The notes: generated from the sequence alone by a model not told the origin. 47,613 nucleotides of DNA from JBGCDD01 sp045105075 (GCA_045105075.1 JBGCDD010000092.1:1-47613), one strand, 5' to 3'; positions 35,048 through 44,265 are shown, counted from the first letter of the stretch. Numbers and translations: made by a program.

Positions 35048-35953
35048 ATGCACATCGAATTCCGCCACCTGCGCACGATCAAAGCCATTCACGACGCCGG
35101 CGGTCTGGCCCGCGCGGCCGACCAGCTCCACATTACTCAAAGCGCGCTGAGCCACCAAATCAAAGGACTGGAGGATCAGGCTGGGGTGGATCTGTTTATC
35201 CGCCGCTCCAAGCCAATGACCCTGTCAGCGGCCGGGTTTCGCCTGCTTCGACTTGCAGAACAAGTGCTGCCCCAGGTTGAGGCCACGTTGGCCGAGTTTT
35301 CCAACCTGCGTGAGGGCAAAACCGGACGGATGCACATCGCCATTGAATGCCACGCCTGTTTTGAGTGGTTGTTTCCGGTGCTCGAAGGCTTTCGCAAGAC
35401 TTGGTCAGATGTCGATGTTGACATTCGCCCGGGCCTCGCCTTTGACGCACTGCCGGCTTTGCAAAAAGAAGACGTCGACTTGGTTGTGTCGTCGGATCCC
35501 GAAGATCTGCAGGGTATTGAGTTTATAGAACTCTTTGATTACGCGCCTGTTTTCGTCGCAGCTGCGGCACATGAACTGGCGACAAAACCGTGGATCGACG
35601 CCAGCGATTTTCGCGGTCAGACCCTGATCACTTATCCCGTCGAGCGCAGCCGCCTGGACGTCTTCAGCCAGCTATTGATCCCGGCAAAAGTTGAACCAGA
35701 AAGCATTCGCCAGGTCGAGCTCACAGCCGTCATCTTGTTGCTCGTGGCTTCCAACCGGGGTGTTTGTGTCTTGCCGGATTGGGTGGTGCGCGAGGTCAAA
35801 TATTCTTCGGATTACGTCACAAGACCGCTCACCAAATCCGGAATCACCCGCCGTCTCTACGCGGCTATTCGAACCGAAGACAAAGACAAGCCCTTTATGC
35901 GCGATCTGATCGATTTGGCGCGGATCGAGGCACGCAAACTCCAGACGCTTTGA
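35048..35953 (+). CDS. metR: LysR-family regulator MetR
   Basis: The 301-residue protein has an N-terminal winged helix-turn-helix (ADQLHITQSALSHQIKGLE) and a LysR effector domain. The opening IEFRHLRTIKAIHDAGGLARAA aligns with E. coli MetR from memory, where homocysteine is the co-inducer. ATG 35048 is chosen because it matches the usual MetR N terminus; an in-frame ATG at 34988 would cover the operator. The arrangement next to metF is the classical one. Confidence 0.92.
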   Translation: MHIEFRHLRTIKAIHDAGGLARAADQLHITQSALSHQIKGLEDQAGVDLFIRRSKPMTLSAAGFRLLRLAEQVLPQVEATLAEFSNLREGKTGRMHIAIECHACFEWLFPVLEGFRKTWSDVDVDIRPGLAFDALPALQKEDVDLVVSSDPEDLQGIEFIELFDYAPVFVAAAAHELATKPWIDASDFRGQTLITYPVERSRLDVFSQLLIPAKVEPESIRQVELTAVILLLVASNRGVCVLPDWVVREVKYSSDYVTRPLTKSGITRRLYAAIRTEDKDKPFMRDLIDLARIEARKLQTL

Positions 35954-35984
35954 TCTTCATCTTTCCAGAGAAACTCCGGGGGTT

Positions 35985-36006
35985 TGGGGGCAGCGCCCCC
36001 TTCTTG
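35985..36006. terminator. GC-rich hairpin after metR
   Basis: GGGGGC at 35986-35991 pairs with GCCCCC at 35995-36000 around the loop AGC, followed by TTCTTG. It lies about 30 bases after the metR stop and can serve as a terminator, although the T-run is weak. The surrounding G- and C-runs look like a short dispersed intergenic repeat. Confidence 0.55.
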
Positions 36007-36099
36007 ACCCAAAAACGCTCCTAAAACTGGCGATAAAAAACAAAAATACCAAACCAACCTCCCCAAAAACGAGGTCTCATGATCAAAATGAAACGCAAA

Positions 36100-36124
36100 C
36101 AGGCGCGGGCAAAGCCCGCGCCTG
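36100..36124. repeat. Perfect inverted repeat in the metR-oxidoreductase intergenic region
   Basis: CAGGCGCGGGC (36100-36110) and GCCCGCGCCTG (36114-36124) form an 11-bp stem with an AAA loop. A second imperfect GC-rich inverted repeat, GCGACGCC-GTA-GGCGGCGC, follows directly near 36127-36145. They lie just past the stop (36157) of the leftward oxidoreductase gene and may terminate it or belong to a repeated extragenic palindrome family. The stretch 35954-36156 holds no gene I can support. Confidence 0.65.
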
Positions 36125-36156
36125 TGGCGACGCCGTAGGCGGCGCAAAACCTGAAC

Positions 36157-37197
36157 TCAGGCGACTTTTACAATCTGTTTACCGACGTTCTTGCCCTCAA
36201 GCAGGCCGATAAACGCCCCCGGTGCCGCCTCAAGCCCTTCAGCGATGTCTTCCAGCACCGCAATGTCGCCAGCCGCCACTTTTGGCCCGATCTCTTGCAA
36301 AAATGCAGGATAGCGATCCCAGTGGTTTGAAATGATAAACCCATTGACCGAAAGGAATTTTACCAAGGTCGAGCGCCACATATTCGGCATCGACAACCCT
36401 GTTGGTGCATCTCCGCCACCCAAAATACCCGAATTGTACCAGCTGATCATACCACAGATCGGAATACGACCGTGCGGGTTCATCATCGGGAAAACGGCCT
36501 CCAGCACTTTGCCGCCAACGTTTTCAAAATAGATATCGATGCCTTTCGGACAATGTTCGCCCAAGGCGCGGCGCAAATCAGAGGCGGTGTCATAGGCGCG
36601 GTGATCAAGGCAGGCATCAAAGCCAAACATATCGGTCGCCAGCTTGCATTTGTCCGCGCCCCCGGCAATGCCAACCGTGCGCAAACCCAGCGACTTGGCG
36701 ATTTGCCCAACCATTGACCCAACGGGTCCGGTGGCCGCGGCGACGACCAGGGTCTCGCCTGCTTTGGGGCGACCGTACTCCATCAGCCCGTGCCAACCGG
36801 TGAAGCCGGGCATGCCCAGCACCCCCAAGGCCGCCGTGATCGGCCCGTGAGCAGGGTCCAGTTTGCGCAAGGTGTTGGCCGCGACCACGGCGTGGCTGGC
36901 CCAGCCCATCATTCCAAACGCGATGTCGCCGGGTTGAAAGGCGGAGCTGTTGGAGATGACAACTTCACCCACGGCACCGGCTTCCATCGTGCCACCGATT
37001 GGAACTGGCGCCGCATAGGATTTGGCATCGTCCATGCGCCCGCGCATATAGGGATCGAGCGAGAAATAGTGAACTTTGATCAGCACTTCGCCGTCGCTGG
37101 GCGTCGGCATCGGCTTGGCTTCGAGGCGAAAGTCGTCCGGTGTTGGAGCGCCTGATGGGCGGCTGGCGAGAGCGATGTGGTGCATCTGGTCGGTCAT
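36157..37197 (-). CDS. Zinc-independent NADP-dependent oxidoreductase (leukotriene B4 dehydrogenase/CurA-like)
   Basis: The 346-residue enzyme belongs to the medium-chain reductases. FSLDPYMRGRMDDAKSY is the hallmark of the prostaglandin reductase/CurA group, and ETLVVAAATGPVGSMVGQIAK gives the NADP-binding glycine motif. The catalytic zinc cysteines of alcohol dehydrogenases are missing. Members reduce C=C bonds of enals and enones, often for detoxification. AAGGAACC precedes ATG 37197. It stands alone, with the lysine-rich hypothetical gene 108 bases upstream of its start. Confidence 0.9.
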   Translation of the reverse strand: MTDQMHHIALASRPSGAPTPDDFRLEAKPMPTPSDGEVLIKVHYFSLDPYMRGRMDDAKSYAAPVPIGGTMEAGAVGEVVISNSSAFQPGDIAFGMMGWASHAVVAANTLRKLDPAHGPITAALGVLGMPGFTGWHGLMEYGRPKAGETLVVAAATGPVGSMVGQIAKSLGLRTVGIAGGADKCKLATDMFGFDACLDHRAYDTASDLRRALGEHCPKGIDIYFENVGGKVLEAVFPMMNPHGRIPICGMISWYNSGILGGGDAPTGLSMPNMWRSTLVKFLSVNGFIISNHWDRYPAFLQEIGPKVAAGDIAVLEDIAEGLEAAPGAFIGLLEGKNVGKQIVKVA

Positions 37198-37305
37198 TGC
37201 AGGTTCCTTGCATATGGATCGGCGCGAAGGTGACCCGCACAGATGCGGGACACAAGGGCGCACAAGCGATGACGCGGCGGCACGCGCCCGCTCTGGCCGG
37301 CGCTG

Positions 37306-38667
37306 TTACAACCCGTCCAGCATTTTATCCAACGCACCGGCAATTTTCTTGTGTTTTGCATGTGCACCTTTGATCTTCGCCATCTTTTGCAACATTCCAT
37401 TAAGCGCGTCTTTGACCTTTGGGTCGTTGATAAACTGTTTGGGCACCTTGCGCTGAAGGTTCTTGAATGTGGTGTCCACACGAACCCATTTGCGTTGGGC
37501 GGTATTCTCCGTATCTGACAGCACACTGCCAAAGGTTTGTGCGGATTCGGTCAGTTTGGCAGTTTGGCTTGGATCAGTGTTGGCCCGCGCTCGTTTCACC
37601 GCGGCCGCGACGCGTTCGATCCCACGATCCATTTTGTCGACAGCGTCGCCATATTCGCTGATCGCCTTTTCGACCAAACCACCGCCGGACGACCCGCCCG
37701 ACGTCAGGTCAGAGACTACGAATTCAAGCAGCTTTTCGCCCCCTTCCGCCGCAGCCGAAGCTTGTTTGGCCATCGACGCAATGTCCGCCGCCTCAACCCG
37801 CATTTGTGAAATCAGTTCCAGCGCCGCCTTGCCGTTGTCGGTGGCCATGGAAAAGATTTTCACCTTGGCTTTTTGGTTCTTCAGAAACGCCTTTTCCATA
37901 GAATCAGGCAGATCGAACTCTTTCTTCAACATCCGAAAGTTCATGGAGCGTTCTTTTTGAAACTTGTCCTTTAGCTCGGTTGTGTGATTGCGCGACGACG
38001 CCTCGGCCACACGTTCGGCATTGGCGACCAGTTTGTTCAAAACCACAGCGCTCTTTAACGCCCCTTCGGGTTGTCCGTTGGCGGCCAGTTTTTCGGCGGC
38101 GCCCAAGGCTGATGCCGCTTTGGTGCGCAATGTGTTGATACCAGCGGCGGCCTTCTGGCAATTGGCCAGCACTTTTTCGCTGCCTTTCAGGTGCTTGTCG
38201 CGCCGTTCGTTGAAAGACTTGATCGCGGCAACCAGTTTCTTGTCGTTGACTTTATCGGCAGCGGCTTGGGTGGCATCCTTGCCCTTGCCGCGCGCATCTT
38301 GGGTGGCGCCAGCCTGCTGCTGCGCCACGTCCAGCTTTTCAGCGTCCTTGAGATAGCTATGTAACAGGCCCGACAGGTTGACCTGAAACTTGGTCAATTC
38401 CTTGATGATTAGCTTGGAATTGTTCTTTTCCTTCTTGGCCTGCTTTTCCAGCTTGCTGAGATAGGGCGTTGAGTCTGATCCAAAGTTTTTCGCGGCTGCA
38501 ATCATATCAGCCGCAGTTTTGCCCGACAGTTTGTCGAGCGTTTTCATCGCATCCACCACTTTTTTGTCAGCCCGTCTGAAACTTGAAAACAATTCCGAAC
38601 ACTCAAGGTCGGTGACGGCCTTTGTAAATTTTGCTTGAACCTTGGTGTATTCATTAACCATTGCCAT
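37306..38667 (-). CDS. Lysine-rich all-helical protein of unknown family
   Basis: The 453-residue protein has no signal peptide, membrane helix, proline-rich region or motif I recognise. It is dominated by Lys, Ala, Glu, Asp, Gln and Leu in heptad-like patterns, with only one obvious break, a SGGSSGGG linker around residues 322-330. It looks like a long helical bundle or coiled coil: MAMVNEYTKVQAKFTKAV at the start and a basic end KGAHAKHKKIAGALDKML. AAAGGATT lies about nine bases before ATG 38667, and the codon usage is native. It is transcribed alone between an oxidoreductase and divergent suhB. Candidates, all guesses, are a scaffold, a DNA- or membrane-coating protein, or a phage-like structural protein. 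Confidence 0.72.
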   Translation of the reverse strand: MAMVNEYTKVQAKFTKAVTDLECSELFSSFRRADKKVVDAMKTLDKLSGKTAADMIAAAKNFGSDSTPYLSKLEKQAKKEKNNSKLIIKELTKFQVNLSGLLHSYLKDAEKLDVAQQQAGATQDARGKGKDATQAAADKVNDKKLVAAIKSFNERRDKHLKGSEKVLANCQKAAAGINTLRTKAASALGAAEKLAANGQPEGALKSAVVLNKLVANAERVAEASSRNHTTELKDKFQKERSMNFRMLKKEFDLPDSMEKAFLKNQKAKVKIFSMATDNGKAALELISQMRVEAADIASMAKQASAAAEGGEKLLEFVVSDLTSGGSSGGGLVEKAISEYGDAVDKMDRGIERVAAAVKRARANTDPSQTAKLTESAQTFGSVLSDTENTAQRKWVRVDTTFKNLQRKVPKQFINDPKVKDALNGMLQKMAKIKGAHAKHKKIAGALDKMLDGL

Positions 38668-38807
38668 GTTGCGTAATCCTTTGTCGCTTTAATAGTCATA
38701 GCGTCTCAGTCCACCGGGCCTGTGTCAACGTTTCAACGCGCTCTGGGGCCTTGGCAAGCGCACGTCGTCGGCGTATAGCCCCGGCCTGTCCCATAGGAGC
38801 GAGCCAG

Positions 38808-39593
38808 ATGGTCGGAAGTGCCAATCTCAACATCATGATCAAGGCCGCGCGCAAGGCCGGGCGGTCTTTGGTCAAGGATTTCCGCGAAGTCGAGAACCTG
38901 CAGGTTTCGATGAAAGGGGCGGGCGATTTTGTGTCCAAGGCCGATATCGCAGCCGAAGCGCTGATCCGCGAAGAACTGATGAACGCGCGTCCCACTTATG
39001 GCTGGGTTGGCGAAGAAAGCGATGCCGAAGAGGGCGCAGATCCGACCCGTCGCTGGATTGTTGACCCGCTGGATGGCACCACCAACTTTTTGCATGGTTT
39101 GCCGCATTGGGCGGTCTCGATTGCGCTGGAGCACAAAGGGCAGGTGGTTGCGGGCGTTGTGTTTGATGCCGCCAAGGACGAGATGTTCTTTGCCGAAAAA
39201 GGCGCCGGTGCGTGGATGAACGACCAGCGTTTGCGGGTGTCGGGGCGCAACAAGATGATCGAAAGCATTTTTGCCACGGGCATACCGTTTGGGGGCAGTT
39301 CTGATTTGCCGCAGTCGTTGAAAGATGTGGCACGGCTGGCGCCGGTTTGCGCGGGCATTCGGCGCTGGGGCGCGGCGGCACTTGATCTGTCTTATGTGGC
39401 GGCCGGGCGCTATGATGGCTTTTGGGAGCGTCGTCTGAAACCCTGGGATATCGCGGCAGGTCTGATCATTGTGCGCGAAGCCGGTGGGTTGACCGAGTCG
39501 CTGGGCACTGACAGTGACATTCTGACCTCGGGCAGTGTGATCGCGGGCAACCAGGCCTTGTTTGACAGCTTTGCGAAAGTCATCCGCGGCTAG
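38808..39593 (+). CDS. suhB: Inositol-1-monophosphatase family protein (SuhB-like)
   Basis: The 261-residue Mg-dependent phosphatase has GDFVSKAD, the metal-binding GEES (68-71) and DPLDGTTN (86-93), and the late KPWDIAAG motif. It dephosphorylates inositol monophosphate or related sugar phosphates; SuhB proteins also assist rRNA transcription in E. coli. AGGAGC precedes ATG 38808. Its TAG shares CTAG with the convergent GFA-family gene. Confidence 0.92.
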   Translation: MVGSANLNIMIKAARKAGRSLVKDFREVENLQVSMKGAGDFVSKADIAAEALIREELMNARPTYGWVGEESDAEEGADPTRRWIVDPLDGTTNFLHGLPHWAVSIALEHKGQVVAGVVFDAAKDEMFFAEKGAGAWMNDQRLRVSGRNKMIESIFATGIPFGGSSDLPQSLKDVARLAPVCAGIRRWGAAALDLSYVAAGRYDGFWERRLKPWDIAAGLIIVREAGGLTESLGTDSDILTSGSVIAGNQALFDSFAKVIRG

Positions 39594-39964
39594 GGCTTTT
39601 GGTCCGATACGTGATTGACCCCATCTGACCAGCCGATCGGTTCATGATCGGCCGGGTTGACCCCGTCGATGCAGCCAAGGTTAACGCCACATTCGCGAGG
39701 GTCCGAGCGGCGCTGGTGATGTGTGTAGATCCCGCAAACCTTGCAGAACCAGTGTTTGGCGGTGTGGGTGTTCCAGCTGTAGCGGGTCAAATTTTGCTGG
39801 CCTTCAACAACGCGCAATGAGGCTGCGATGGCTGTGACGGCAGCGGCGCCGCGTCTGCGACAAAACGAGCAATCACAACGCCCGGCTGACGCCAACCCAG
39901 TCGGCAACTCGGCCTCGATCACGACGGCGCTGCAATGGCAGCGGGCTGTGACCCATTCGCTCAT
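39590..39964 (-). CDS. GFA-family zinc protein (CENP-V/glutathione-dependent formaldehyde-activating type)
   Basis: The 124-residue protein has the cysteine pattern of the family: Cys9 and Cys11, then Cys30, Cys32, Cys35 (CDCSFC) and Cys74, Cys77 (CKVCG), which bind structural and catalytic zinc. The prototype Gfa was proposed to add formaldehyde to glutathione, but most members have no proven reaction. Its ATG overlaps the stop of the rhomboid gene by four bases (ATGA), so the two are co-translated. It ends in a CTAG overlap with suhB. Confidence 0.88.
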   Translation of the reverse strand: MSEWVTARCHCSAVVIEAELPTGLASAGRCDCSFCRRRGAAAVTAIAASLRVVEGQQNLTRYSWNTHTAKHWFCKVCGIYTHHQRRSDPRECGVNLGCIDGVNPADHEPIGWSDGVNHVSDQKP

Positions 39965-40704
39965 TTGCGCGGCACTTTTGGAATCGAGCTGGGCGCGAAT
40001 TTGTACTTTGCCTCAGGGTGGGGCGGATGGCCGTGGGTTTTATCCCAGAATGTGGGGCCGCCGCGTCGCAACCACACCGGCACCGTCAGGACCAACCCGA
40101 TCACAAAACCGCCCGCATGCGCCCAATAGGCCACGCCGCCGGTGTCGGGGTCTGACCCCAATCCGCCGAAAAACTGCATGGCAAACCAGATCGCCAACAT
40201 GATCCAGGCGGGGATCGGGAAGATTTTGAAGAAAACGATAAAGATGATCAGAATATCGACCTTGGCCTTAGGAAACAGCAACAAATAGCCCCCCATCACG
40301 CCTGCGATCGCCCCAGAGGCACCCACCGTCGGCACCCGCGAGTCCGGCCCGGCCAGCACGTGAATAAGCCCGGCGCCGATGCCGCAAATCACGTAAAACC
40401 CAAGAAACGGGAGATGGCCCATTTCATCTTCCAGATTGTCACCGAAGATCCACAGGAACAGCATATTGCCGGCCAGATGCATGAACCCCGCATGCAGAAA
40501 GGTCGATGTGAGCAGGGTGTAATAGGCTTGCCCGGCCTGAATCTCGGCCGGAACAACCGCCCAGGCGTTGTACAGTTCATAAATCGCGCGGTTGTCGTTC
40601 ATGATGCCCAGATAGGCCAGAAAGATCAGCACATTGGCCGCAATCAGCGCGTAGGTGACATAGGGCGTGCGCCCCGACGGATTATGGTCGCGAATAGGAA
40701 ACAT
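39961..40704 (-). CDS. Rhomboid-family intramembrane serine protease
   Basis: The 247-residue inner-membrane protein has about six helices. The catalytic serine is Ser130 in GASGAIAG and its partner His196 lies in YWAHAGGF; the HAGFMHLAGNMLFLWIFG block is the conserved early region of bacterial rhomboids. It should cleave membrane-anchored substrates inside the bilayer. The gene is first in a two-gene unit with the GFA-family gene and lies 42 bases from the end of putA. Confidence 0.93.
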   Translation of the reverse strand: MFPIRDHNPSGRTPYVTYALIAANVLIFLAYLGIMNDNRAIYELYNAWAVVPAEIQAGQAYYTLLTSTFLHAGFMHLAGNMLFLWIFGDNLEDEMGHLPFLGFYVICGIGAGLIHVLAGPDSRVPTVGASGAIAGVMGGYLLLFPKAKVDILIIFIVFFKIFPIPAWIMLAIWFAMQFFGGLGSDPDTGGVAYWAHAGGFVIGLVLTVPVWLRRGGPTFWDKTHGHPPHPEAKYKFAPSSIPKVPRK

Positions 40705-40746
40705 ATCCGCAAGCTGGGGCGAAAGCGCGCGAGGGTCAAGCCTGCT

Positions 40747-43700
40747 TCAACTGGTGCCCCCCAAAAGCGCAGCATTGCCGCCCGCCGCCGTGGTATCGAC
40801 GCACACATGACGCTCACTGCGCACATGGGCGATATCGGGCAGCCCCAAAATCAGCGGCACCAGAGGGCCCGCGCGCGCCGCCAGCGCCAGATCGTAATCT
40901 CTGGCCGTATGATCGTCGCCCCACCACACCGCACCGGCGATATCGGGCACGTCCGTCAGATCTTGGGGGGGGAGCATCCCATTGGCGCGGATCGCGGAAC
41001 CGCCAAGTTTCTGGATCGCTTCGACCTGTTCGTTCACGGCGGTGTTGCCGGGCCCAAGACACACCAGCGGGCCGCGCGCTGACAGGGTCAGCCGGTTGGA
41101 TTCGCCGGTGGGGCCGGGCAAGGACAGGGTTTCAGCCGCCAATGTCGGGGCAGTTGGCGCGGGCCAACCATCGTTGGGGCCGCCCCAGATGAAGTCCGCG
41201 CCTTTGCGGTGGGGTTGGCAAAACCGCAATTGATAATGCGGGCCACCAGCCTTGGGGCCAGTGCCAGAAAGCCCTTCACCGCCAAAGGGTTGACTGCCCA
41301 CAATGGCGCCGATTTGGTTGCGATTGACATAGATGTTACCTGCGTGAACGCGTTCGGTCACATGCTGCACCCGGTCGTCAATGCGGGTGTGCAGGCCAAA
41401 GGTCAGCCCATAGCCGGTGGCGTTGATGGCATCGATCACGGCGTCCAGATCCTGGGCGCGAAAGCGTGCCACATGCAGCACCGGGCCAAAGATCTCGCGC
41501 TTCAGATCGGCAATTGTATCGACAGTGATCAGGGTGGGGGCGATGAAGGTGCCGCCCTGTGGCGTAGGCAGTTCTTTGATCACGCGGCTTTCGTTGCGCG
41601 CCGCTGCGATGTGCGCGGCGATCCCGGCGCGCGCGGTTTCGTCGATTACCGGGCCGCAATCAGTCGACAGGTGCCAGGGATCTCCTACCACCAGAGCGTC
41701 CATCGCGCCGGTCAGCATGCGCAGCAAATCGTCAGCGATGTCTTCCTGGACATAAAGACAGCGCAGCGCGGAACAGCGTTGGCCTGCGGATTGAAAAGCG
41801 CTTTCGACAATGGACTGTACGGCCTGTTCCGGCAATGCGGTGCTGTCGACGATCATCGCGTTCAATCCACCGGTTTCGGCAATCAACGGCGCGCCCGGTC
41901 GCATGTTTTCCGCCATCGATCGGCGGATTTTCTGCGCCGTTGCGGTTGAGCCGGTAAAGGCCACGCCGGCCACTTTTGGCGCTGTTGTCAGTGCGGCGCC
42001 AACGACGGGGCCGCCGGGCAGCAATTGCAGCGCGGTGCGTGGCACGCCGGCCTTGTGCAGCAGCGAGACAGCCAGATGGGCGCACAGCGGTGTTTGTTCG
42101 GCAGGTTTGGCCAATACCGCGTTGCCAGTGGCCAGGGCGGCCGCGATTTGTCCGGTGAAAATCGCCAAGGGAAAGTTCCAGGGCGAGATACAGGCGAAAA
42201 TCCCTGCGGCTTTGCGGTTTGGGACATGGGCGGCGTAATAGCGAATGAAATCAACCGCCTCGCGCAATTCCGCCACGCAATCGGGCAGCGACTTGCCGGC
42301 TTCACGCGCCAGCAATGCGAAAAGCTGTGCGTGCTCTTGTTCAAACAGATCTGCGGCGCGGTTCAGTGTCGCGATGCAATCGGGAATGGTGTCCATCCAC
42401 GGCTTGGCGGCGTCCAGCGCGCCGGACAGGATCTCGGGGGTGGTTTCTGCAATGGTTCCAACTGTGTCATCGGGACGGGCAGGGTTGATCACCGCCGAAC
42501 TCGCACATGGCGCGATTTCGCAGGCCACAAGGGGACCACCGTGCCATTGATGCCCTGCCCAACCCGCGCGCGCGCTTTCCAGCGCGGCCAATGTCGGGGC
42601 GTGCGTCAGATCAAACCCGCGCGAATTTGGGCGCTCGGGTTCGTATAGATCGGCCCCTGTTGGCAGGTTTTGCGTGGGTGTTGTGACGGTTTCAAAAGGA
42701 TCTGCGGCCACCTGTTCCGGGGGTACATCGTGATCAACGATTTGGTTTACAAAGGAACTGTTGGCGCCATTTTCCAACAAACGGCGCACCAGATAGGCCA
42801 GCAGATCGCGATGCGCACCGACCGGCGCATAGATCCGGCAGCGGGTTTTGTTGGCTTGCATCACTTGGGTGTGCAGCGTTTCGCCCATGCCGTGCAGACG
42901 TTGGAATTCATAGGGCTGATCGCTTGCCATATGCAAAATCGCACTGACCGTATGAGCGTTATGCGTGGCAAATTGCGGATAGATCCGGTCGGTCAGCCCC
43001 AACAGTTTGCGTGCGTTGGCGATATAGGACACATCGGTGGCGGCTTTGCGCGTGAACACGGGAAACCCGTCAATGCCTTCAACCTGGGCGCGTTTGATTT
43101 CGGTGTCCCAGTAAGCTCCCTTGACCAGGCGCACCATCATTTTGCGGTCATAGCGCTGGGCCATGTCGTAAAGGCAATCAATCGCTGCGGGCGTGCGCGG
43201 ACCATAGGCCTGGACCACCACGCCGAACCCGTCCCAGCCGGCCAGCGCAGGCTCGCTGAGCACAGCGTCAATCACCTGCAGCGACAGGGACAAACGATCG
43301 GCTTCCTCTGCATCGACGTTCAGCCCCATGCCGGCCGATTTCGCCAGCAAGGCCAGCGCGCGCAAACGGGGCACCAGATCACGCATCACGCGCTGTTGTT
43401 GGGCCACCTCATAGCGTGGGTGCAAAGCGCTCAGCTTGACCGAAATGCCGGGGTTTTCCCGAATGTCTTGGTTGGTGCAGGCCTCGGCAATCGCGGAAAT
43501 GGCGCGCGAATAGGACAAATGGTATTTGGCGGCGTCGGCGTCGGTGCGTGCAGCTTCGCCGAGCATGTCATAGCTGTAGGTAAAGCCCTTGGCCTCCATA
43601 CCGGCCGCGCGTGCCATCGCCGACGTGATGGATTCGCCCAAAACAAACTGGCGCCCCATTTCCTTCATTGCACGCGACGTGGCTGTGCGGATCACCGGCT

Positions 43701-44157
43701 CGCCCAGTCGTTTCACCGCATGACGCAAGGCGCTGGCGGGGCCGGGGGCGTCGTCATCAAGCACTTTGCCGGTCAACATTAGCGCCCAGGTCGATGCATT
43801 CACCAGCGGCGAGGCCGATTTGCCCAGGTGTTTGCCCCAATCGGACGGCGCGATTTTGTCCTCGATCAACGCATCAATCGTGTCGGCATCAGGCACCCGC
43901 AACAACGCCTCGGCCAAGCACATAAGTGCGACGCCTTCGTCCGTAGACAATCCGTATTCGGCCAGAAAAACCTCCATCAATCCAGGATGGGTGGCGTTGC
44001 GAATGTCGCGCACCAATGCGGCGGCGGCTGTCGAAATTGCGCTGCGATCCGCGCTGGTCAAGGCCGCCTGTTTGATCAAACGGGAAATGGCAATTTCTTC
44101 GTCGACATAGGTCTGTGCATCGAGCGAGGTGTATTGCGAAAATTGCGATTCAGGCAT
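40747..44157 (-). CDS. putA: Bifunctional proline dehydrogenase / L-glutamate-gamma-semialdehyde dehydrogenase
   Basis: This 1136-residue enzyme oxidises proline to glutamate in two steps. The N-terminal half is the FAD proline dehydrogenase barrel (for example MVRLVKGAYWDTEIKRAQ), and the next part is an NAD aldehyde dehydrogenase with the catalytic Cys in SAGQRCSALR and Glu in AETGGLNAM. About 110 extra residues at the C terminus match the C-terminal domain of longer PutA forms. There is no ribbon-helix-helix domain at the N terminus, so it is not its own repressor. GGAGA lies six bases before ATG 44157. It is divergent from an Lrp-type regulator gene. Confidence 0.96.
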   Translation of the reverse strand: MPESQFSQYTSLDAQTYVDEEIAISRLIKQAALTSADRSAISTAAAALVRDIRNATHPGLMEVFLAEYGLSTDEGVALMCLAEALLRVPDADTIDALIEDKIAPSDWGKHLGKSASPLVNASTWALMLTGKVLDDDAPGPASALRHAVKRLGEPVIRTATSRAMKEMGRQFVLGESITSAMARAAGMEAKGFTYSYDMLGEAARTDADAAKYHLSYSRAISAIAEACTNQDIRENPGISVKLSALHPRYEVAQQQRVMRDLVPRLRALALLAKSAGMGLNVDAEEADRLSLSLQVIDAVLSEPALAGWDGFGVVVQAYGPRTPAAIDCLYDMAQRYDRKMMVRLVKGAYWDTEIKRAQVEGIDGFPVFTRKAATDVSYIANARKLLGLTDRIYPQFATHNAHTVSAILHMASDQPYEFQRLHGMGETLHTQVMQANKTRCRIYAPVGAHRDLLAYLVRRLLENGANSSFVNQIVDHDVPPEQVAADPFETVTTPTQNLPTGADLYEPERPNSRGFDLTHAPTLAALESARAGWAGHQWHGGPLVACEIAPCASSAVINPARPDDTVGTIAETTPEILSGALDAAKPWMDTIPDCIATLNRAADLFEQEHAQLFALLAREAGKSLPDCVAELREAVDFIRYYAAHVPNRKAAGIFACISPWNFPLAIFTGQIAAALATGNAVLAKPAEQTPLCAHLAVSLLHKAGVPRTALQLLPGGPVVGAALTTAPKVAGVAFTGSTATAQKIRRSMAENMRPGAPLIAETGGLNAMIVDSTALPEQAVQSIVESAFQSAGQRCSALRCLYVQEDIADDLLRMLTGAMDALVVGDPWHLSTDCGPVIDETARAGIAAHIAAARNESRVIKELPTPQGGTFIAPTLITVDTIADLKREIFGPVLHVARFRAQDLDAVIDAINATGYGLTFGLHTRIDDRVQHVTERVHAGNIYVNRNQIGAIVGSQPFGGEGLSGTGPKAGGPHYQLRFCQPHRKGADFIWGGPNDGWPAPTAPTLAAETLSLPGPTGESNRLTLSARGPLVCLGPGNTAVNEQVEAIQKLGGSAIRANGMLPPQDLTDVPDIAGAVWWGDDHTARDYDLALAARAGPLVPLILGLPDIAHVRSERHVCVDTTAAGGNAALLGGTS

Positions 44158-44172
44158 GGCTGTCTCCAACAG

Positions 44173-44215
44173 GGCGATTTGGACACTATAGCTTGAATTG
44201 TTCGGGACAATCGCC
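44173..44215. promoter_or_regulatory. Putative PutR operator and putA promoter
   Basis: ATTGT (44197-44201) and ACAAT (44207-44211) form an inverted repeat with a TCGGG spacer. A wider pair GGCGATT (44173-44179) and AATCGCC (44209-44215) brackets the region. On the minus strand TATAGT (44190-44185) is a good -10 for putA, placing the inverted repeat over its poor -35. This suits proline-dependent activation by the adjacent Lrp-type regulator, which is inference. Confidence 0.5.
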
Positions 44216-44265
44216 TGAATTTGGTAGTATCATGGGCGGATGGTCTGATCGAAAGGGGGGTTTCC

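Noticed and set aside
37306..38667. Methyl-accepting chemotaxis protein
   Set aside because: It is helical and Ala/Glu-rich, but has no membrane segments and no conserved signalling hairpin.
42670..43782. Rightward open frame of about 370 codons
   Set aside because: It is antisense to the proline dehydrogenase half of putA and has no recognisable domain.
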